Of a stretch of 8,138 nt of DNA, positions 4,808-8,138 are shown piece after piece. Position 1 is the first letter of the stretch; each line of letters begins with the position of its first letter. The notes beneath the pieces are model-generated. The model had not been told where the DNA came from. It made no database searches and saw only the letters and a program-made list of their open reading frames with translations. The translations under genes and the position numbers were made by a program. The DNA is from Clostridia bacterium (GTDB lineage: Bacteria > Bacillota > Clostridia > Christensenellales > CAG-314). Location: contig JAFQWS010000100.1 of the NCBI GenBank assembly GCA_017407305.1, positions 1-8,138 on the forward strand. Direction: 5' to 3'.

Positions 4808-6466
4808 TTAGTACAATCCGTCAATTTTGCCGTCGCTGTCAATTGTCATATTTACTGCGTTGGGTACTCGTGACAAACCGGGCATAAGCAACATTTTTCC
4901 TGCCAATGCAACGATGAATTTTGCGCCGTTTCTAATTTCCAAATCTCTAATTGTGATTGTAAATCCTTTGGGTGCGCCCAAAAGCGTTTGGTCGTCGGAA
5001 AGAGAGTATTGCGTTTTTGCAATTACCACTGGATATTTTTTGTAGTCGGGCAATTTTTGAATAAGTTTCAAACTTTCTTCGGCTTCGGGCAAAAATACCA
5101 CGTCTTTTGCACCATATACCTTTTGGCAAACTGCTTCAATCTTTTCTTTGACGGTTGCTGTGTCTTCATAGGCAAAAGTAAAAGTGGAATTGTCTTTTTC
5201 ACACAAATCTGCCACTGCTTGGGCAAGTTCCAACGTGCCTTTGCCACCTTTGCCCCATACGTCTGCCAAAATTGCTTGTACGCCAATTTCTTCCACGGCT
5301 TGTTTGACCATGGCAATTTCTTTGGCTGTGTCGCTGGTAAATTGGTTGATTGCAACAACACAAGGCAAATGATATACGTTGATAATGTTGTCAACGTGTT
5401 TCAAAAGGTTGGGCAAACCATTTTTGAGTGCGACAAGGTCTTCTTGTTGAAGTTGATCCTTTTGTGCTCCACCATTGAGTTTGAGGGCGCGAATTGTTGC
5501 CACCATAACCACTGCGTTGGGAACCAAACCGGAAATACGACATTTTACGTCCAAAAACTTTTCTGCGCCAAGGTCTGCGCCAAAACCTGCTTCTGTTACG
5601 GTGTAGTCTGCAAAAGTCATTGCCAAACGTGTTGCTTGAATACTGTTGCATCCGTGTGCAATGTTTGCAAAAGGTCCACAGTGAACGATTGCAGGTGTTC
5701 CACCAATTGTTTGAACAAGGTTGGGTTTGAGAGCATCTTTAAGCAAAATTGTCATTGCATCTTCGCCGTGCAAATCACGACAATAGACGGGATCGCCGTC
5801 TTTGTTGTATGCAACAATAATGTCGCCACAACGTTTTTTCAAATCGTCCAAGTCACTTGCCAACGTCAAAATTGCCATGACTTCACATGCTGCCGTGATG
5901 TTGAATTTGTCCTTTCTTTCCACTGCTTTTGCAACACCGTCGGAAACGTTGACACCACGCAAAGCACGGTCGGTTTAGTCAAGTGTACGATTGAAAACAA
6001 TTCTGTTTTCGTCAATGTTGAGAGGGTTGCCAAAAAACAAGGAATTGTCAATCAAAGAGCACAACAAATTGTTGGCGCTTGTGATTGCGTGGAAGTCTCC
6101 CGTAAAATGCAAGTTGATGTCTTCCATTGGCAAAATTTGAGAGTAGCCACCACCCGTTGCGCCACCTTTGATGCCAAAAACAGGACCCAAGGAAGGTTCT
6201 CTCAATGCCAAACAAGTCTTTTTGCCCAAAAGGTTGAGACCGTCTGCCAAACCAATGGAAACGGTTGTTTTGCCTTCGCCTGCCGAAGTGGGATTGATGG
6301 CTGTGACCAAAATCATTTTGCCTTGTTTTTCCATGTCGGGTTTGGCAGAAATTTTGGCTTTGTAGTTGCCATAAAGTTCCAATTGTTTTTTTGTCAAACC
6401 AATTTTGGAAGCGATTTTTTCAATGGGTTTTAATTTTACTTTTCTTGCAATTTCAATATCTGTCAT
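4808..6466 (-). pseudogene. fhs: Formate--tetrahydrofolate ligase, complete but split by one in-frame TAA
   Basis: The enzyme joins formate to tetrahydrofolate with ATP, giving 10-formyl-THF for purine, Met-tRNA formylation and acetogenic pathways. From ATG 6466 (GGAGG 7 nt upstream) the frame covers 551 residues, the usual ~556, with a TAA as codon 164. Before it: [24 protein letters not shown] (59-68, ATP loop), [15 protein letters not shown]. After it: TDRALRG, NITAACEVMAILTLA, KPNLVQTIGGTPAIVHCGPF, ANIAHGCNS, TEAGFGADLGAEKF, and a C-terminal MPGLSRVPNA. Reading continues in the same frame on both sides, so there is no indel. The stop replaces the hydrophobic residue of the conserved D-[LMV]-N-D-R-A-L-R element. 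The N-terminal part alone lacks most of the active site. Every other block looks well conserved, so the lesion is recent, suppressed, or a sequence error. 'Pseudogene' is formal. Confidence 0.93.
5975..5977 (-). other. In-frame TAA inside fhs
   Basis: Minus-strand context is CTT GAC TAA ACC GAC CGT, reading L-D-stop-T-D-R. No ribosome binding site precedes any nearby restart codon (a TTG at 5962 is the first). The surrounding frame is uninterrupted on both sides. Confidence 0.95.
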
Positions 6467-6508
6467 GGGAAATCCTCCAGCACGTTGATAATAAACGTCG
6501 TTTGCAAT

Positions 6509-6537
6509 ATCATATCAAACATTGTAATTTTTTGCAA
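6509..6537 (-). promoter_or_regulatory. Promoter of the fhs operon
   Basis: On the minus strand TTGCAA (6532-6537), a 17-nt spacer and TATGAT (6509-6514). The predicted start near 6502 gives a leader of about 36 nt ending in GGAGG (6474-6478), 7 nt before the fhs ATG. A small inverted repeat (ACGTT/AACGT) lies within the leader. Confidence 0.65.
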
Positions 6538-6644
6538 GGTTAATTGTTGATATATTTATTTTTTATTTGCAAACAAAAATTTTCTAGAGAAAACTTCTTT
6601 TGCTGGAAAGGTTGATAATTGTGACCTGCACTCTTTGTTTCAAC

Positions 6645-6689
6645 TCAAAAAAAAGCCTCTTTCAACATTTTTATTTTTGTTGAAAGAGG
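6645..6689 (-). terminator. Intrinsic terminator downstream of the threonine aldolase gene
   Basis: Minus strand: CCTCTTTCAAC pairs perfectly (11 bp) with GTTGAAAGAGG around a 12-nt A-rich loop, followed by C and a run of T. It lies about 120 nt past the aldolase stop. Confidence 0.9.
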
Positions 6690-6778
6690 GCAAAAAGTTT
6701 GTACAAGTTGTTTTTTGAAAAATTGGGCTTTGGGCAAAATTTAGCCAATTTGGGTGAAAAATGGGGTGTTTTTCCGTA

Positions 6779-6796
6779 CTATGTTTGACATAGTAG
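6779..6796. repeat. Short perfect hairpin at the 3' end of the aldolase gene
   Basis: ACTATG and CATAGT flank TTTGA, with T/A extending the stem to 7 bp. On the plus strand it is followed by GTTTTT, which is terminator-like, but no plus-strand gene leads into it. It lies just 3' of the aldolase stop on the minus strand, where it may stabilise the mRNA end. Confidence 0.5.
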
Positions 6797-6807
6797 TTTT
6801 TATTGTG

Positions 6808-7806
6808 CTAGATTGTTGCTATAAACTGGTCAATTTGCTCTTTTGTCGTGAGGTAGGTGCAAACCAATCGCACCACTTGAAATTCTTTGTGACTTTCCCA
6901 AATGCAAAAGTCAAACTTGCGTTTTAGGCGTTCCACTTTGGCATAAGAAAGTTTGACAAACAACTGATTGGTTTGTTGACGTTGCCAAAACACCACTCCT
7001 TTTGCTTTGAGTTGTTGGGCAAAGTAACAAGCTGTTTCGTTGGCTTGACGATTGATTGCGTAAAACAAGTCGGGCAACAATTTGTCAAAACACATTGACA
7101 CCCAATCGCCTTTGGCAAGCAAGACTCCTGCTTGTTTTTGCAACAAGAAAAGATTGTCGTCAAACAATCCTTTTTTGTAGATGAGCAATTCGCCAATGGG
7201 CAAACCACTTTTTGTGCCACCAAGATAAAACGCATGGCAATTTTGGGCAATTTCTTCCAAGGAAAAATCTGCGTGACTGCTGGTCAATGCACTGCCCAAA
7301 CGAGCGCCGTCAATAAACAAATACAAATTGTTTTGTTGGCAAAATTGGTAAAGGGCAACAAGTTCGGAAAGGGAATACAAAGTGCCCACTTCGGTAGGTT
7401 GAGAAATGCACACCATTTTGGGCTTTGCTTGGGAAGGATCAACGGTCTTAATTACTTCCAAAATTTGTTTGGGGGCAATCTTTCCGTCCAAGGTGGGGGC
7501 AGTCATTATCTTGCGTCCTGCGTGCTCCACTGCTCCTGCTTCGTGAACGTTGATGTGGGCGCTAGAAGGGGCAATTACAGCCTCAAAAGGTCGCAACAAA
7601 TTGGCGATGACGAACACGTTTGTTTGCGTTCCACCCACCATGACGGCACAATCGACGTCACAGCCACAAAGGTCTTTGACTTTTTGTTTGAGTGCCAAAG
7701 TGTACTCTCCTTCGTAGTAGGGTTGAAAAGGCTTTTGACAATTTTTCAAAATTTCCTTGGCTATTTCGGGATGACAAATGGTTGAATAATCGTTGAGAAA
7801 TGACAT
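6808..7806 (-). CDS. PLP-dependent L-threonine aldolase / beta-eliminating lyase family protein
   Basis: Aspartate-aminotransferase-fold enzymes of this group cleave L-threonine or L-allo-threonine to glycine and acetaldehyde. The 332-residue protein (usual ~340) has GGTQTN (58-63, phosphate binding), SAHINVHEAGAVE (82-94, His84 stacking on PLP), ISQPTEVGTLYSL (134-146), LFIDGARLG (163-171, Asp166 to the pyridine nitrogen) and YLGGTKSGLPIGE (194-206), with Lys199 the expected Schiff-base lysine. The start is ATG 7806, not the longer upstream frame: AAAGGAG lies 5 nt before it and homology starts at MSFLNDYS. That binding site overlaps the 3' end of the alpha/beta hydrolase gene, whose stop is 2 nt before the ATG, so the two are translationally coupled. 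It ends in TAG. Exact substrate preference cannot be told; a link to fhs through glycine/one-carbon metabolism is possible but the two are separately transcribed. Confidence 0.93.
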   Translation of the reverse strand: MSFLNDYSTICHPEIAKEILKNCQKPFQPYYEGEYTLALKQKVKDLCGCDVDCAVMVGGTQTNVFVIANLLRPFEAVIAPSSAHINVHEAGAVEHAGRKIMTAPTLDGKIAPKQILEVIKTVDPSQAKPKMVCISQPTEVGTLYSLSELVALYQFCQQNNLYLFIDGARLGSALTSSHADFSLEEIAQNCHAFYLGGTKSGLPIGELLIYKKGLFDDNLFLLQKQAGVLLAKGDWVSMCFDKLLPDLFYAINRQANETACYFAQQLKAKGVVFWQRQQTNQLFVKLSYAKVERLKRKFDFCIWESHKEFQVVRLVCTYLTTKEQIDQFIATI

Positions 7807-7808
7807 TT

Positions 7809-8138
7809 TTACTCCTTTACGTATTGCAAAATTAGGTGGGCAACACGTGGATTGCGCTTGATATAACTGCCATGGTCTGCATTTGGTTCGACGTGCATCT
7901 TGGCATTGGGAACAGCGGACACAATTTGTTTTGCAACTTCGGGGCTGACCACGTCGTTTTAGCCAAAACAAAATGTGGTTTGCGTTGTGATTGTGCCAAG
8001 TTGTTCAAAGGTAATGTGAGGTTCGCGCAACATCAAATCAAAAAGCGCTTTGGTGTTGTCGTCGGCATCCTTTACAAAGTCAAATTCGCCGTCGGAAAAG
8101 CTGACTTGGTCGGCATCGGTGTTTATTCCACACAAAAC
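7809..8138 (-). pseudogene. Alpha/beta hydrolase, C-terminal part, broken by one in-frame TAA
   Basis: I translated the minus strand from the right edge to TAA at 7809-7811. Before the internal TAA it reads LMLREPHITFEQLGTITTQT then TFCFG. After it, in the same frame, NDVVSPEVAKQIVSAVPNAK and PNADHGSYIKRNPRVAHLIL, ending QYVKE. This is the cap-to-C-terminus of an alpha/beta hydrolase: the MLxEPxI element, the strand carrying the catalytic Asp (G-x-N-D), and the catalytic His in DHGSY. The 5' part lies outside the window. The TAA (7959-7961) falls one residue before ND, so a terminated product lacks both the catalytic Asp and His. The gene is coupled to the aldolase gene downstream. The substrate is unknown. 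Conservation on both sides argues for a recent lesion, suppression, or an error. Confidence 0.88.
7959..7961 (-). other. In-frame TAA inside the alpha/beta hydrolase gene
   Basis: Minus-strand context is TTT GGC TAA AAC GAC GTG, reading F-G-stop-N-D-V where the family usually has G-E-N-D or G-x-x-D. Its context resembles the fhs stop. A GTG three codons later has no ribosome binding site. Confidence 0.93.

Larger units (their letters stand above)
6467..6807. other. Intergenic region between fhs and the threonine aldolase gene
   Basis: This 341-bp spacer contains the fhs promoter and leader, a short palindrome TTTCTAGAGAAA, the terminator of the aldolase gene (6645-6689), an imperfect hairpin AATTGGGCT/AGCCAATT (near 6720-6750), and the perfect inverted repeat at 6779-6796. 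No coding capacity is apparent. Confidence 0.7.

Noticed and set aside
5975..5977. Selenocysteine or pyrrolysine insertion at the internal stop
   Set aside because: These use TGA and TAG, not TAA, and neither position is a known Sec or Pyl site.
4988..6433. A 481-codon plus-strand ORF over fhs
   Set aside because: It is antisense and in codon register with a clear Fhs protein. Its product is implausibly rich in Cys, Phe and His, with no start signal. It reflects missing TTA/CTA/TCA codons in fhs.
5975..7961. Reassignment of TAA to an amino acid
   Set aside because: TAA ends ylmC, sigG, tdk, fhs, the hydrolase gene and the lipoprotein gene at the expected lengths. The residues expected at the two internal sites differ (hydrophobic in Fhs, polar in the hydrolase). 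Simple reassignment does not fit.
6811..7971. A 387-residue aldolase starting upstream of 7806
   Set aside because: The extra N-terminal residues are an out-of-frame reading of the hydrolase gene; ATG 7806 has a good binding site and begins the homology.

Overview
The window looks like chromosome from an uncultured, endospore-forming, low-GC Bacillota (Clostridia-type). It carries sigG followed by a YlmC/YmxH-family gene, AAGGAG/GGAGG-type ribosome binding sites, TTGNNN/TATAAT promoters and short intrinsic terminators. All recognisable housekeeping genes lie on the minus strand; the one plus-strand gene is a lipoprotein. The standard code fits, with TAA and TAG both used as ordinary terminal stops.

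Layout from the left. An RluA-family rRNA/tRNA pseudouridine synthase runs off the left edge (1-674, minus). Next come ylmC/ymxH (795-1085) and sigG (1128-1898), read in the order sigG then ylmC. A divergent region (1899-2305) holds a forespore-type promoter reading into sigG, a vegetative-type promoter reading right and a possible 45-codon ORF. A plus-strand lipoprotein gene of unknown function (2306-3412) ends in a strong terminator. After it is a truncated second copy of the sigG 5' end (3519-3629) with its own forespore-like promoter. Then comes a minus-strand operon, fhs - DNPH1-like hydrolase - thymidine kinase (6466 down to 3809), which links one-carbon and deoxynucleotide metabolism. 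At the right is another minus-strand pair, the 3' part of an alpha/beta hydrolase gene followed by an L-threonine aldolase/beta-eliminating lyase gene.

Three things are out of the ordinary. (1) A 92-bp direct repeat with one mismatch, made of the first ~31 codons of sigG, brackets about 1.64 kb containing the lipoprotein gene. That gene is on the opposite strand and uses different codons from its neighbours. Each repeat copy has its own similar but diverged promoter, so integration or excision at this repeat would exchange the promoter and start codon of sigG. (2) Two otherwise well-preserved minus-strand genes, fhs and the alpha/beta hydrolase, are each broken by a single in-frame TAA with no frameshift. 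The two TAA codons sit in similar sequence (G-R-C TAA A-M-C GAC). (3) Most minus-strand housekeeping genes avoid TTA, CTA and TCA codons, which creates very long spurious antisense ORFs. The lipoprotein gene does not share this bias.

I see no tRNA, rRNA, CRISPR array, recognisable transposase or integrase. All calls are from reading the sequence and recalled family motifs; no database search was run.
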